A DNA stretch of 58,533 bases from Comamonadaceae bacterium CG_4_9_14_3_um_filter_60_33 (lineage in GTDB: Bacteria; Pseudomonadota; Gammaproteobacteria; Burkholderiales; Burkholderiaceae_C), in contig PFUD01000136.1 in NCBI GenBank assembly GCA_002789915.1, forward strand, positions 1 to 58,533, read 5' to 3'. The notes under the pieces were generated by a model. It was not told the DNA's origin and searched no databases. It saw nothing but the letters and a program-made list of their open reading frames with translations. This document shows positions 27,625-39,019 of the stretch, in pieces. A program made the translations under genes and the position numbers. Position 1 is the first letter of the stretch; the number at the start of each line of letters is the position of its first letter.

Positions 27625-27653
27625 CCTCAAGCTTAAGGCAGTGTGGGCACTGC
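27625..27653. promoter_or_regulatory. Paired palindromes upstream of the Crp/Fnr-type gene
   Basis: An imperfect palindrome CCTcAAGCTTaAGG (27625-27638) abuts a perfect inverted repeat GCAGTG-N4-CACTGC (27638-27653), 12 bases before the ATG at 27666. Crp/Fnr proteins bind such two-fold sites and often control themselves. A TTGACA at 27617-27622 lies just upstream and could be a -35 element, though no good -10 follows at the right distance. Confidence 0.4.
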
Positions 27654-27665
27654 AAAGTAGCGTCT

Positions 27666-28289
27666 ATGTTTACTGTAAATGCCCTCGATCCCAGTGCCCA
27701 ACCTGAAAATTTGGCACGCGGGCAATGCCTGCTGCACCGTGGTGCGGCGCGCGACTCGGTAAGCTACATTGAGAGCGGTCGCGTTGCGCTAGGTGTCTTG
27801 GAGCAGGGCGTGATGGAGCACCAGATTGGCGTGCTCGAGGGGCCCTGCTGGCTCGATGCCAGCTCGGCAGTGCTCAATTTGCCGCATCTGGTGGATGCCA
27901 TCGCCGATACACCGGTGGCCTTGCGTCGGGTCAGCATGGAAGACTTTCGCACAGGCATCGCCGATTTGCCCGTAACGGCCCAAGCCGTGCTGATTGACGT
28001 GGCCATGGCGCACCGCCAACAAACCGAATTTGCCGTGAGTCGGCTGGCCAAGGATGCCGAGGCGCGTTGTGCCGAGTGGCTGCTCAGCCATGCCCAGTCT
28101 GGCGCCCAGGGCCAGATGGCGGTGGAACTGCATCAGCGCAAGCGCAGCATTGCCGTGCAACTGGGCATTGCCCCCGAGACCTTCTCGCGCGTGCTGCGCC
28201 ACCTGCGCGAACAAAGCCTGATCAGCGGCACCGGTCGCGTGCTCAATCTGGTCAACCCCAACGCACTGCGCTCGCTGGCCGAAATCTGA
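27666..28289 (+). CDS. Crp/Fnr-family transcriptional regulator
   Basis: A 207-residue protein with an N-terminal cyclic-nucleotide-binding-like beta barrel (LARGQCLLHRGAARDSVSYIESGRVALGV) and a C-terminal winged helix with KRSIAVQLGIAPETFSRVLRHLREQSLI as the helix-turn-helix. It lacks the N-terminal Cys cluster of FNR, so it does not sense oxygen through an iron-sulfur cluster of that type. It follows livF on the same strand, but 140 bases with operator-like palindromes separate them. Targets are unknown; neighbouring liv or xdh genes are candidates only by position. Confidence 0.88.
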   Translation: MFTVNALDPSAQPENLARGQCLLHRGAARDSVSYIESGRVALGVLEQGVMEHQIGVLEGPCWLDASSAVLNLPHLVDAIADTPVALRRVSMEDFRTGIADLPVTAQAVLIDVAMAHRQQTEFAVSRLAKDAEARCAEWLLSHAQSGAQGQMAVELHQRKRSIAVQLGIAPETFSRVLRHLREQSLISGTGRVLNLVNPNALRSLAEI

Positions 28290-28297
28290 TACTTTGC

Positions 28298-28365
28298 GGG
28301 TCAGACCACTCGCGCAGCGACGTGCTCTGACCCCAACTAACTTAAGACGTGCACTGACCCCAACT
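28298..28365. repeat. Inverted and direct repeats between convergent genes
   Basis: An eight-base inverted repeat gggtcaga/tctgaccc (28298-28305 and 28326-28333) overlaps a 20-base direct repeat GACGTGC(T/A)CTGACCCCAACT at 28319-28338 and 28346-28365 (one mismatch). The element fills the gap between the Crp/Fnr gene and the xdhB stop. It may be a decayed repeat family or a shared termination region; no T-run is present. Confidence 0.6.
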
Positions 28366-28367
28366 GA

Positions 28368-30677
28368 TTAAGTTTGCAGCGCCCACAACACCCGCTCCGC
28401 CGTGGCAGGTGCATTCAGCTGCACGGCTTGCCCATCGCCGCGCGCCTGGGCCACGGCGTCACGCAGCGCCTCGAACACGCTGATGGCCAGCATAAACGGC
28501 GGCTCGCCCACGGCCTTGGAGCCAAATACGTTGTCCTCGGTGTTGGGCTCGGGCCACAAGTCGATTTTGAAGTGCCCAGGCACATCACCAGCCGTGGGGA
28601 TTTTGTACGTGCTGGGCGCATGTGTGGTCAGCATGCCCTGGTCGTTCCACACCAGTTCTTCTGTGGTGAGCCAGCCCATGCCTTGCACAAAGCCGCCTTC
28701 AATTTGCCCGATGTCGATGGCCGGATTGATGGAGCGGCCGACGTCGTGCAGGATGTCCACCCGCAGCACACGGCTTTCGCCGGTGAGCGTGTCGATGGCC
28801 ACCTCGGTGCACGCTGCGCCGTAGGCAAAGTAAAAGAACGGCCGCCCGCTCAGGGTGGTTTTGTCGTAATGGATTTTGGGCGTACGGTAAAAGCCGTCGC
28901 TCCAGAGCTGGATGCGGTTGGCATAGGCCAGCGCCACCGCTTCCTTGAAGCTGCGCATGGCGCTGGGCGTGATCACTTGACCTGCGGCAAATTGCACCGC
29001 ACCGGCGCCAACGCCGTCAAGGCCGCCCACAAACGCCGCCAGGTTGTCGCGCACATGGCGCGCCGCAAACTGGGCGGCACGGCCATTGAGGTCGGTGCCG
29101 GCCGATGCGGCGGTGGCCGAGGCGTTGGGGATTTTGCTGGTGTCGCTGGCGCTGACCCGCACGCTGGCAAGCGGCACGCCCAGTTCGTCGGCCACCAGCT
29201 GCGCCACTTTGGTGTGCAGGCCTTGCCCCATTTCGGTGCCGCCGTGGTTCACCAAGACGCTGCCGTCAAGGTAAACATGCACCAGCGCGCCGGCCTGGTT
29301 GAATAGCGTGGCGGTGAAGCTGATGCCAAATTTGACCGGCGTCAGGGCAATGCCGCGCTTGATGACTGCATTGCCTTGGTTCCAGCTGGTTATCGCTGCA
29401 CGGCGCTGCATGTACTGGGCTGTCTGAGCCAGTTGGGAGATCAAGGGCTGCAGAATGTTGCCTTCGACCTGCATGCCATAGTGCGTGGTGTTGCGATTTG
29501 CTTCATCGCTGTACAGGTTACGTTGCCGCACGGCCAGCGGGTCCAGCCCCAGATGGCGCGCAATGTCGCCGAAAATGGCCTCGGTGACGATCATGCCCTG
29601 CGGCCCGCCAAAGCCGCGAAACGCGGTGTGGCTTTGGGTATTGAGCTTGCAGCGGTACGAAGTGATCTCGACGTCCTGCAAAAAGTAGGCGTTATCAGCG
29701 TGGAAAATGGCCCGATCTGCCACGGGACCTGATAAATCAGCGCTGAAGCCGCAGTGCGCCAGCATCTGTAGCTGCAAGCCGCACAGTCTGCCTGTATCGT
29801 CAAAACCCACGCGGTAGTCGTAACTGAACGGATGGCGTTTTCCGGTGACCATGAAATCATCGTCGCGGTCGAGCCGCAGCTTCACCGGGCGCTTGGTTTT
29901 GTGCGCTGCCAACGCCGCCCAAACCGCCAAATGACCCGCCTGCGTTTCCTTGCCGCCAAAGCCGCCGCCCATGCGCCGGCATTGCACTGTGATCGCGTGG
30001 TTGTCCAGCCCAAGCGCGTGCGCCACCCAGTGCTGCACCTCGCCGGGGTGCTGCGTGCTGCTGTGAATCAGCCACTGGTTTTGCTCTTGCGGCAGCGCAT
30101 AAGCCACCTGGCCTTCCAAGTAAAAGTGCTCCTGGCCGCCGACTTCAAGCGTGCCTTGCAGGGTGTGCGGGGCGCTGGCCAAGGCCTGTGCCGCATCGCC
30201 ACGGCGTACCGTCACCGGCAGCAATACAAAGCTTTGCGCCTTGAATGCCGTACGCACGTCGAGCATGGCGGGCAGTGGCTCAATCTGCGGCACCACCAGC
30301 CGTGCGGCACGGCGCGCCAGCATCACGCTGTCGGCAACCACCAGACCGATGACCTGGCCGAGATGCTGCACTGTGTCTTGCGCCAATACAGGTTCATCGC
30401 CAGCAAAAGCGGCCAGCATCTTGCTGCCTGGCACGTCGGCAGCCAGCAGCACGGCATGCACACCGGGCAGGGCCAGCGCGGCCTGCGTGTCCACAGCCAG
30501 CAGCTTGCCGTGGGCCACTTTGGACAGCACTGGCGCGGCGTACAGCGTACCGCGCACTTCGGGAATATCGTCGATGTAGGTCGCGGCACCGGCAATCTGT
30601 GCTGCTGCGCTCTCGTGCGGATGCGGCTGGCCGCTGGCCATCGGAGATGCTGCGCGCAGGGGCAGGGCGGTGTTCAT
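28368..30677 (-). CDS. xdhB: Xanthine dehydrogenase, molybdopterin-binding subunit
   Basis: The 769-residue protein binds the Mo cofactor: MGGGFGGKE, TAFRGFGGPQGM, GGTEMGQGLHTK, and the catalytic Glu in VGEPPFMLAISV near the C-terminus are all present. It oxidises hypoxanthine and xanthine to urate with XdhA. MNTALPLR at 30677 is chosen as the start because it overlaps the xdhA stop by four bases; an in-frame start at 30866 lies well inside xdhA. The maturation gene xdhC is not found next to it in the window. Confidence 0.95.
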   Translation of the reverse strand: MNTALPLRAASPMASGQPHPHESAAAQIAGAATYIDDIPEVRGTLYAAPVLSKVAHGKLLAVDTQAALALPGVHAVLLAADVPGSKMLAAFAGDEPVLAQDTVQHLGQVIGLVVADSVMLARRAARLVVPQIEPLPAMLDVRTAFKAQSFVLLPVTVRRGDAAQALASAPHTLQGTLEVGGQEHFYLEGQVAYALPQEQNQWLIHSSTQHPGEVQHWVAHALGLDNHAITVQCRRMGGGFGGKETQAGHLAVWAALAAHKTKRPVKLRLDRDDDFMVTGKRHPFSYDYRVGFDDTGRLCGLQLQMLAHCGFSADLSGPVADRAIFHADNAYFLQDVEITSYRCKLNTQSHTAFRGFGGPQGMIVTEAIFGDIARHLGLDPLAVRQRNLYSDEANRNTTHYGMQVEGNILQPLISQLAQTAQYMQRRAAITSWNQGNAVIKRGIALTPVKFGISFTATLFNQAGALVHVYLDGSVLVNHGGTEMGQGLHTKVAQLVADELGVPLASVRVSASDTSKIPNASATAASAGTDLNGRAAQFAARHVRDNLAAFVGGLDGVGAGAVQFAAGQVITPSAMRSFKEAVALAYANRIQLWSDGFYRTPKIHYDKTTLSGRPFFYFAYGAACTEVAIDTLTGESRVLRVDILHDVGRSINPAIDIGQIEGGFVQGMGWLTTEELVWNDQGMLTTHAPSTYKIPTAGDVPGHFKIDLWPEPNTEDNVFGSKAVGEPPFMLAISVFEALRDAVAQARGDGQAVQLNAPATAERVLWALQT

Positions 30678-32140
30678 GCGTTTTCCCCTGCCAACGTCAG
30701 GGCAGCCAGGCTGACCGCTTCCGTCCCCAGGTGCTGCAACCAACAACGCTGTAGCAGATTGCCCAACACCTCGGTGCGGTAAGCGGCGCTGGCTCGCATG
30801 TCCGAGATCGGTTGAAACTCGCTGCGCAGACAAGCTTTTGCCTGGTTGACGGTGTCTTGTGTCCACGCCTGACCCATCAGCACGGCCTCGGTTTGCGCGG
30901 CGCGCACCGGCATGGCCGACACGCCACCGACGCCAATAGAGGCCTGCGTCACGCGGCCGTCCTGCACCCGCACGTTAATCGCCAAACACACGGCAGAAAT
31001 GTCGTCCTCAAAGCGTTTGGAGACCTTGTATACCTGTAGCCATTCATCGGGCTGCGGAAGTGGCACGCGGACAAAGGCCAGCACTTCGTCGGGCGCCATG
31101 GTGTTTTTGCGGTAGCCGGTGTAAAAGCCCTCCAGCGGCAATGTACGCTGGCCACGCACGCTCATCAGCCCCACGCTGGCGCGCAGCGCGATCAACAGCG
31201 GCATGCTGTCGCCAATCGGCGAGCCGTTGGCAATATTGCCACCCAGTGTGCCGGCGTTGCGCACCGGCAGGCCGGCAAAGCGGCTGAAAAAGGCATGCAG
31301 TTGCGGTCGATCCGCTTCCAGCGCCGCAAAAGCGTCGTTCAGGCTGACGGCGGCCCCGATGACGGTGTGGTCGTCCTGCACGTCGATGGTCTTGAGTTCT
31401 GCCACGCGCGTCACGTCGAGCACCTGGGCAAAATCCATGTGCAGCTTATTGATCCACAAGCCGACGTCGGTGCAGCCGGCCACCAACTGGGCCTGCGGCT
31501 TTGCGGCCCGTGCCGCCAACAGCGCATCAAGTTGGGTTGGTGCGTTGTACGTCACCTCGCCGGGCTGGTCTCGTTGTTCAGGTGCGATGAAAGCCAATTG
31601 CTGGCGCAAGAGCGCCTCATCCAGTTGCACCCGGGGCAGGGTGCCCATCTGCTCGGCGGCATCCAGAATGGGCCGGTAACCGGTGCAGCGGCACAGGTTG
31701 CCCGACAGCGCTTCTTGTGCCTGGCTGCGGCTGACGGGCTGGTCTTTGCATACCTTGTTTTGGTACAGGCCAAACAGACTCATGGCAAAGCCGGGCGTAC
31801 AAAAGCCGCACTGGCTGGCATGGCACTGGTGCAGTGCTTGTTGCACCGGGTGCGGCGTGCCATCCGGGGCGGCCAGATCGGCGGCAGTCCAGAGTGCCAT
31901 GCCATGAATAGCGTGCGCCATTTTGAGGCAGCTGTTGACGGCTTGGTAGCTGATCTGATCCCCCTGCAATTGCCCCAGTACCACGGTGCAGGCGCCGCAG
32001 TCGCCTTCGTTGCAGCCTTCTTTGGTGGCGCTGTGGCCAAGGTCTTCGCGCAGCAGTTGCAGCAGGGTGCGGGCGGCCGCGATGTGGTGCAGCGTAACGA
32101 CTTCGCCGCGCCAGACAAATTGCAGGATGGGAGGGTTCAT
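30674..32140 (-). CDS. xdhA: Xanthine dehydrogenase, FeS/FAD subunit
   Basis: A 488-residue protein with two [2Fe-2S] domains (plant-type EGCNEGDCGACTVV, then HASQCGFCTPG with LCRCTGYRPI) followed by the FAD domain (LVAGCTDVGLWINK, GTLGGNIANGSPIGD). It passes electrons from the Mo site to NAD+. It is first in the xdhAB operon, read away from the purine transporter genes with a 377-base shared control region between. Confidence 0.95.
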   Translation of the reverse strand: MNPPILQFVWRGEVVTLHHIAAARTLLQLLREDLGHSATKEGCNEGDCGACTVVLGQLQGDQISYQAVNSCLKMAHAIHGMALWTAADLAAPDGTPHPVQQALHQCHASQCGFCTPGFAMSLFGLYQNKVCKDQPVSRSQAQEALSGNLCRCTGYRPILDAAEQMGTLPRVQLDEALLRQQLAFIAPEQRDQPGEVTYNAPTQLDALLAARAAKPQAQLVAGCTDVGLWINKLHMDFAQVLDVTRVAELKTIDVQDDHTVIGAAVSLNDAFAALEADRPQLHAFFSRFAGLPVRNAGTLGGNIANGSPIGDSMPLLIALRASVGLMSVRGQRTLPLEGFYTGYRKNTMAPDEVLAFVRVPLPQPDEWLQVYKVSKRFEDDISAVCLAINVRVQDGRVTQASIGVGGVSAMPVRAAQTEAVLMGQAWTQDTVNQAKACLRSEFQPISDMRASAAYRTEVLGNLLQRCWLQHLGTEAVSLAALTLAGENA

Positions 32141-32517
32141 GTAGGCACTCGCAGGCTAGCACCGCGACTCAGAAATACAGGAACATGAAAACGCGTCTTT
32201 TCCCGCCCGACGTCGTTGTTCGTCGTTGCCATAGCTACGGCTATGTCGCCTCCTCGCGCCTAGCCAGTCAGGAAAATCCATCGTTTTCATCTTGTTCCTC
32301 CATTTCTGAGTTGCGTTACCAGGGTGGATGGTGATCCGTGGCACCACGGTCATAAGCATAGAGCAAGTGCCATGCCCGGTCTTCCAGAAGTCAATCCGCT
32401 GTGGCATTGATCTTGCAAGTTTTTTCTGACTTCATCTCGACCCGCCACGGCAGGAACCCGGATTACAAGGCATTTTGCTGGTAAAAACGACCTCTGATTC
32501 AATCGACACATCTCTTC
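32141..32517. promoter_or_regulatory. Divergent control region between xdhAB and the purine transporter
   Basis: No gene is seen in these 377 bases. A strong hairpin CATAGC-tacg-GCTATG lies at 32230-32245 in a GC-rich patch with repeated cgtcgtt units. A near-perfect palindrome CCGTGG-ca-CCACGG lies at 32336-32349. The second is of operator size and sits between the two operons, where a shared purine-responsive regulator could bind. No known binding consensus was matched. Confidence 0.45.
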
Positions 32518-34110
32518 ATGACCACGCCCCGTCTTCAGCTCACCGGCATCACCAAACGTTACCCCAGTGTGGTGGCCAACAGCGACGTGAACTTGACGGT
32601 GATGCCCGGCGAAACTCACGCGGTGCTCGGCGAAAACGGCGCAGGCAAGTCAACCCTGATGAAAATCATCTTCGGTGCGGTCAAGCCCGATGCCGGCGAG
32701 GTCAGAATCAACGGCCAGCTCATGCAAATCCGCAACCCCAAGGACGCGCGGGCCAACGGCATCAGCATGGTGTTCCAACATTTCAATTTGTTCGATACCC
32801 TGACCGTAGCGGAAAACGTCTGGCTCGGGCTGGCGCGTGATTCCCTCGATCAGGTGCGGGCCAGCATTGTGGCCAAAGCCACCGAGTACGGCCTTGACAT
32901 CGATCCCGAGCGCCCGGTGCACACCTTGAGCGTGGGCGAGATGCAGCGGGTTGAAATCATCCGCGCCTTGCTGACGCGGCCGGAGTTGCTCATTCTGGAC
33001 GAGCCCACGTCGGTGCTGACGCCGCAGGCCGTTGAAAAGCTCTTCGTGGTGCTGAAAAAGCTAGCCAGCGAGGGCTGCAGCATTTTGTACATCAGCCACA
33101 AATTGCATGAAATCCGCGAGCTGTGCAACGCCTGCACAGTGCTGCGCGCCGGCAAGGTCACCGGCGTTTGCAACCCGTCGCAGGAATCCAATGCCTCCCT
33201 GTCGCGCCTGATGATTGGTGCCGAGCCGCTGCAGTTGCAGCATCGGGCGCAGCACGCTGGCACCGTGGTGCTTGACGTGAACGGCCTCACATTGGCACGC
33301 GAGGACCAGTTTGGCATGGACTTGGTAGACATTGGCTTGCAGGTGCGCGCGGGCGAAGTGGTGGGCATTGCCGGTGTCTCGGGCAATGGCCAGAAGGAAC
33401 TGATGTTTGCCTTGTCGGGCGAAGACTGCCGCGCCCCGGTGGGCAGCATCTGCATGGGATCAACCGATGTGTCGGCCCTGCATCCCGGCGAGCGGCGCCA
33501 ACTGGGCCTGCATTTTGTGCCTGAAGAGCGACTCGGCCGCGGTGCCGTGCCTAATCTGAGCTTGGCGGACAACCTGCTATTGACGCGCACTGACTCCATT
33601 TCTTTGCCGAAATTTGCCGGCGGCTGGATCAAGGTGCGCGCGCTGGAGCAACACGCCGCGCACATCATCAGCGACTTCAACGTCAAGGCCGGCGGCCCGC
33701 GCGCGCTGGCGCGTTCGCTCTCGGGTGGCAACCTGCAAAAGTTCATTGTCGGGCGCGAAATTGATGCCCGGCCAAGATTGTTCATCGTGTCGCAACCAAC
33801 TTGGGGTGTCGATGTGGGAGCGGCGGCACAAATCCGGGGTGCCATTCTGGCGCTGCGTGATGCCGGTTGCGCGGTGCTGGTGGTCAGTGAAGAACTCGAC
33901 GAGTTATTCGAGATCAGCGACCGGCTCCATGTGATGGCCAAGGGCCGTTTGTCACCCTCGCTGCCGGCGGCCGAGGCCACGGTCGAAAAAATTGGCGAAT
34001 GGATGAGCGGCCTGTGGGACGTCAAGGTACAGCAGCACCTGGCCGAACTCGAAGCGTCTGGCGCCAACGCTGCGGCCTGCCAGCCAGGAGTGCTGCATGC
34101 TCAAGCTTGA
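32518..34110 (+). CDS. Nucleoside/nucleobase ABC transporter ATPase (two NBDs)
   Basis: The 530 residues contain two ABC modules as in NupA/YufO and RbsA. Module 1 has Walker A GENGAGKST, a VGEMQRVEIIRALL signature and Walker B LLILDEPTSVLTP. Module 2 has GVSGNGQKEL in place of Walker A, normal for the group, plus a SGGNLQKFIVGREI signature. With the two permeases and the BMP protein it would import purine nucleosides or bases. The ribosome site before ATG 32518 is weak. The 3' end overlaps the first permease by 14 bases. Confidence 0.93.
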   Translation: MTTPRLQLTGITKRYPSVVANSDVNLTVMPGETHAVLGENGAGKSTLMKIIFGAVKPDAGEVRINGQLMQIRNPKDARANGISMVFQHFNLFDTLTVAENVWLGLARDSLDQVRASIVAKATEYGLDIDPERPVHTLSVGEMQRVEIIRALLTRPELLILDEPTSVLTPQAVEKLFVVLKKLASEGCSILYISHKLHEIRELCNACTVLRAGKVTGVCNPSQESNASLSRLMIGAEPLQLQHRAQHAGTVVLDVNGLTLAREDQFGMDLVDIGLQVRAGEVVGIAGVSGNGQKELMFALSGEDCRAPVGSICMGSTDVSALHPGERRQLGLHFVPEERLGRGAVPNLSLADNLLLTRTDSISLPKFAGGWIKVRALEQHAAHIISDFNVKAGGPRALARSLSGGNLQKFIVGREIDARPRLFIVSQPTWGVDVGAAAQIRGAILALRDAGCAVLVVSEELDELFEISDRLHVMAKGRLSPSLPAAEATVEKIGEWMSGLWDVKVQQHLAELEASGANAAACQPGVLHAQA

Positions 34111-35164
34111 AGCGCGCGCCGAGCCCTCCGGGGCATGGACCTATGCCTCGCCGTTGCTGGCGCTGCTAATTACCGTGCTGATCGGTGCGCTGATGTTCGC
34201 GGCGCTGGGCAAGGACCCGCTCAAGGGCCTGGAGATGTTTTTCTGGCTGCCCATCCACAACGCCTACGCGCTGGGCGAACTGCTGGTCAAGGCCACACCG
34301 CTGTTGATCATTGCGCTCGGGCTGGCCGTGTGTTTCAGGTCGAACGTGTGGAACATTGGCGCCGAGGGCCAGTACATCATCGGTGCCATTTTTGCCGGCG
34401 GTATTGCGCTGCTGGCCAACGCCGACAGCAGCCGCTGGATCGTGCTGCCCATTCTGCTTGCCGGGGTGCTCGGCGGCATGCTGTGGGCCAGCATCACGGC
34501 GCTGCTGCGCGACCGCTTTCATGCCAACGAGATTCTGGTGAGCCTGATGCTGGTTTATGTGGCGGTGCAGGTGCTGAGTTATCTGGTCAGCGGCCCCTGG
34601 AAGGACCCAATGGGTTTTAATTTTCCGCAAAGCAAGACGTTCGAGGCGGCCACGCGCATCCCGCGCCTGTTTGACGGTTCGCGCGTGAGCATTGGCGTGC
34701 TGCTGGCGCTGCTCAGTGTGGTCGGGCTCTGGGTGTTTTTGTTTCGCACCCGCGCCGGGCTGGCCTTGCAGGTGGGCGGGCTGGCGCCTGCGGCAGCGCG
34801 CTACGCTGGTTTTTCATCGCGCAAGGCGCTGTGGACGGCGCTGCTGATGTCGGGTGGCGCGGCCGGTCTGGCTGGCGCGCTGGAAGTTGCAGGCCCAATC
34901 GGCCAGCTCACGCCCTATGTGCCGGCGGGTTACGGTTTTGCCGCCATCATCGTGGCTTTTGTCGGCCGCTTGCACCCGGTCGGCATGGTGCTTTCAGCCA
35001 TTTTGATGAGCATGTTTTACATCGGCGGTGAGCTGGCGCAATCGCGCCTCGGGCTCACCAAGTCGCTCACCGGGGTGTTTCAGGGCTTGCTGCTGTTTAG
35101 CCTGCTGGCCTGCGACACGCTGGTCAACTACCGTCTGAAGTGGCAAACAAGGGGAGGTCGCTGA
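34097..35164 (+). CDS. Nucleoside/nucleobase ABC permease 1
   Basis: A 355-residue polytopic permease of the BPD_transp_2 class (NupB/YufP type), with LIIALGLAVCFRSNVWNIGAEGQ, the conserved start of the transport core, and a late GYGFAAIIVAFVGRLHPVGM. AGGAG precedes its ATG inside the ATPase gene. It would form a heterodimeric channel with permease 2, whose start overlaps its stop. Confidence 0.93.
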   Translation: MLKLEARAEPSGAWTYASPLLALLITVLIGALMFAALGKDPLKGLEMFFWLPIHNAYALGELLVKATPLLIIALGLAVCFRSNVWNIGAEGQYIIGAIFAGGIALLANADSSRWIVLPILLAGVLGGMLWASITALLRDRFHANEILVSLMLVYVAVQVLSYLVSGPWKDPMGFNFPQSKTFEAATRIPRLFDGSRVSIGVLLALLSVVGLWVFLFRTRAGLALQVGGLAPAAARYAGFSSRKALWTALLMSGGAAGLAGALEVAGPIGQLTPYVPAGYGFAAIIVAFVGRLHPVGMVLSAILMSMFYIGGELAQSRLGLTKSLTGVFQGLLLFSLLACDTLVNYRLKWQTRGGR

Positions 35165-36084
35165 TGGAATCCTATGCCTTGTTGTTAGCCGCCACGCTCA
35201 ACGCGGGCACGGTGCTGGCCATTGCCTCGCTGGGCCTGCTGATCAATGAAAAAGTGGGCATCGTCAACCTGGGCGCCGAGGGCATGATGCTGTGCGCCGC
35301 CATTGCCGGTTTTGCAACTGTGGTTTCCACCGGCTCTGACGTGATGGGTTTCGCGGCCGGCATGGCTGTAGGCGCCTTGCTTGCCGCGCTCTTTGGCGTG
35401 CTGGTGATCTGGCTCAACACCAACCAGTACGCCACCGGGTTGGCGCTCACGCTGTTTGGCACCGGTTTTTCGGCTTTTGTCGGCACCGGCTTTGTGCAGG
35501 CCAAAGTTCCCGACCGCACCAGCTTCGCCATTCCCTATCTGTCGGACATCCCCTGGCTTGGCCCGGCGCTGTTTCGGCACCATCCGCTGGTGTACCTCAC
35601 AGCGCTGCTGGCACTGGCGATGATCTGGTTCCTGTACCGCACCCGCAGCGGCCTGGTGTTGCGCAGCGTGGGTGAAAGCCCGGAGTCGGCGCATGCGCTG
35701 GGTTACCCGGTGCGCCTGATCCGGCTGCTGGCGGTGGTGGCGGGTGGCGCGCTGTGCGGTCTGGCCGGCGCTTACCTTTCTATGGTTTACACGCCGCTAT
35801 GGGTTGAAGGCATGGTGGCCGGCAAAGGCTGGATTGCGCTGGCCTTGACGACCTTCGCCACTTGGCGCCCGGCCCGCGTGCTGTTGGGCGCTTACCTGTT
35901 TGGTGGCGTCACCATGCTGCAGTTTCACTTGCAGGGCATTGGCGTCAATGTGCCGCCGCAATTCCTGAGCATGTTGCCCTATGTGGCCACTATTCTTGTG
36001 CTGGCGCTGATCTCGCGCAACCCGCAGTGGATCCGCATCAACATGCCCACCAGCCTGGGCAAACCGTTCTATCCAGGAGCCTGA
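35164..36084 (+). CDS. Nucleoside/nucleobase ABC permease 2
   Basis: A 306-residue polytopic permease (NupC/YufQ type) starting MESYALLLAATLNAGTVLAIAS, with EKVGIVNLGAEGMM as the family motif. ATG 35164 is chosen over an in-frame codon at 35140 because GGGGAGG lies just upstream and it overlaps the permease 1 stop (TGATG). The gap to the binding-protein gene is 62 bases. Confidence 0.92.
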   Translation: MESYALLLAATLNAGTVLAIASLGLLINEKVGIVNLGAEGMMLCAAIAGFATVVSTGSDVMGFAAGMAVGALLAALFGVLVIWLNTNQYATGLALTLFGTGFSAFVGTGFVQAKVPDRTSFAIPYLSDIPWLGPALFRHHPLVYLTALLALAMIWFLYRTRSGLVLRSVGESPESAHALGYPVRLIRLLAVVAGGALCGLAGAYLSMVYTPLWVEGMVAGKGWIALALTTFATWRPARVLLGAYLFGGVTMLQFHLQGIGVNVPPQFLSMLPYVATILVLALISRNPQWIRINMPTSLGKPFYPGA

Positions 36085-36146
36085 CGGCTCCGGTTCATAA
36101 TTCCATTTTTCTCGCTGTTCAACCCGTCCCTTGATAAGGAAATTTC

Positions 36147-38409
<2,263 letters not shown>

Positions 38410-38413
38410 ACCT

Positions 38414-38965
38414 TCAGGCTGACTGCGCCGGCACCCAGCGTGTTAGGCGCGGCAGCATCACGCGATAGGGCGCCAGCAGCACGGCGGCCATCAGCCATTT
38501 GATGCCCAGGTCGCCGGTGGCCAGCATCAGCCAGTTCATGTCTGAGCCGTAGAACGCCAAAAAGAAGAAGATGCCGGTGTCGACCACCGAGGCGACGATG
38601 GAGCCGATCAGCGGTGCTTTCCACCACGACATGGCGCGCAGTTTGTTGAAGGCGGCAATGTCGAGCATCTGACCCACAAGGAACGCCACGCCCGAGGCGA
38701 CGGCAATGCGCCAGGGCGCTAGCGCCAGCGACACCAGTACGGCGATGGCAAAGCCGGTAAAGGCCACGCGGCGCGCGGCACTGACGCCCACGGCGCGGTT
38801 GGTCAGGTCGGTCACCAAAAACGCCACGGGAAAGGTAAAGGCACCCCAGGTCAACCAATCGTTGATGGGGAACTGCACCAAATAATTGGCCGATGTGATG
38901 ACCACCAGCATGGCCAGAATAGGCTGCCAAAGCTTCAACAGAGGGATTTGCAAGGAATTATTCAT
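38414..38965 (-). CDS. YhhQ/VUT family transporter (queuosine precursor type)
   Basis: A 183-residue membrane protein with about six TM segments and the family features ITSANYLVQFP near the N-terminus, FPVAFLVTDLTNR, the buried Asp in GQMLDIAAFNKLR and the SIVASVVDTGIFFFLAFYG segment. YhhQ imports 7-cyano-7-deazaguanine or 7-aminomethyl-7-deazaguanine for queuosine. It lies convergent with the adenine deaminase gene (four bases between stops) and divergent from guaD, so it may also take part in purine-base uptake here (inference). Confidence 0.9.
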   Translation of the reverse strand: MNNSLQIPLLKLWQPILAMLVVITSANYLVQFPINDWLTWGAFTFPVAFLVTDLTNRAVGVSAARRVAFTGFAIAVLVSLALAPWRIAVASGVAFLVGQMLDIAAFNKLRAMSWWKAPLIGSIVASVVDTGIFFFLAFYGSDMNWLMLATGDLGIKWLMAAVLLAPYRVMLPRLTRWVPAQSA

Positions 38966-39019
38966 GCGCAGATTATCGCAGCAGGCACGTATCTGAAACT
39001 TGGGTAAGCTCTACAGCCT

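Noticed and set aside
28374-32188. Several long plus-strand frames opposite xdhA and xdhB
   Set aside because: They are shadows in GC-rich DNA; the minus strand has full-length XdhA and XdhB with all cofactor motifs.
32674-34067. Long minus-strand Ser/Arg-rich frame opposite the ABC ATPase
   Set aside because: Antisense artefact in GC-rich DNA; the plus strand carries both complete nucleotide-binding modules.
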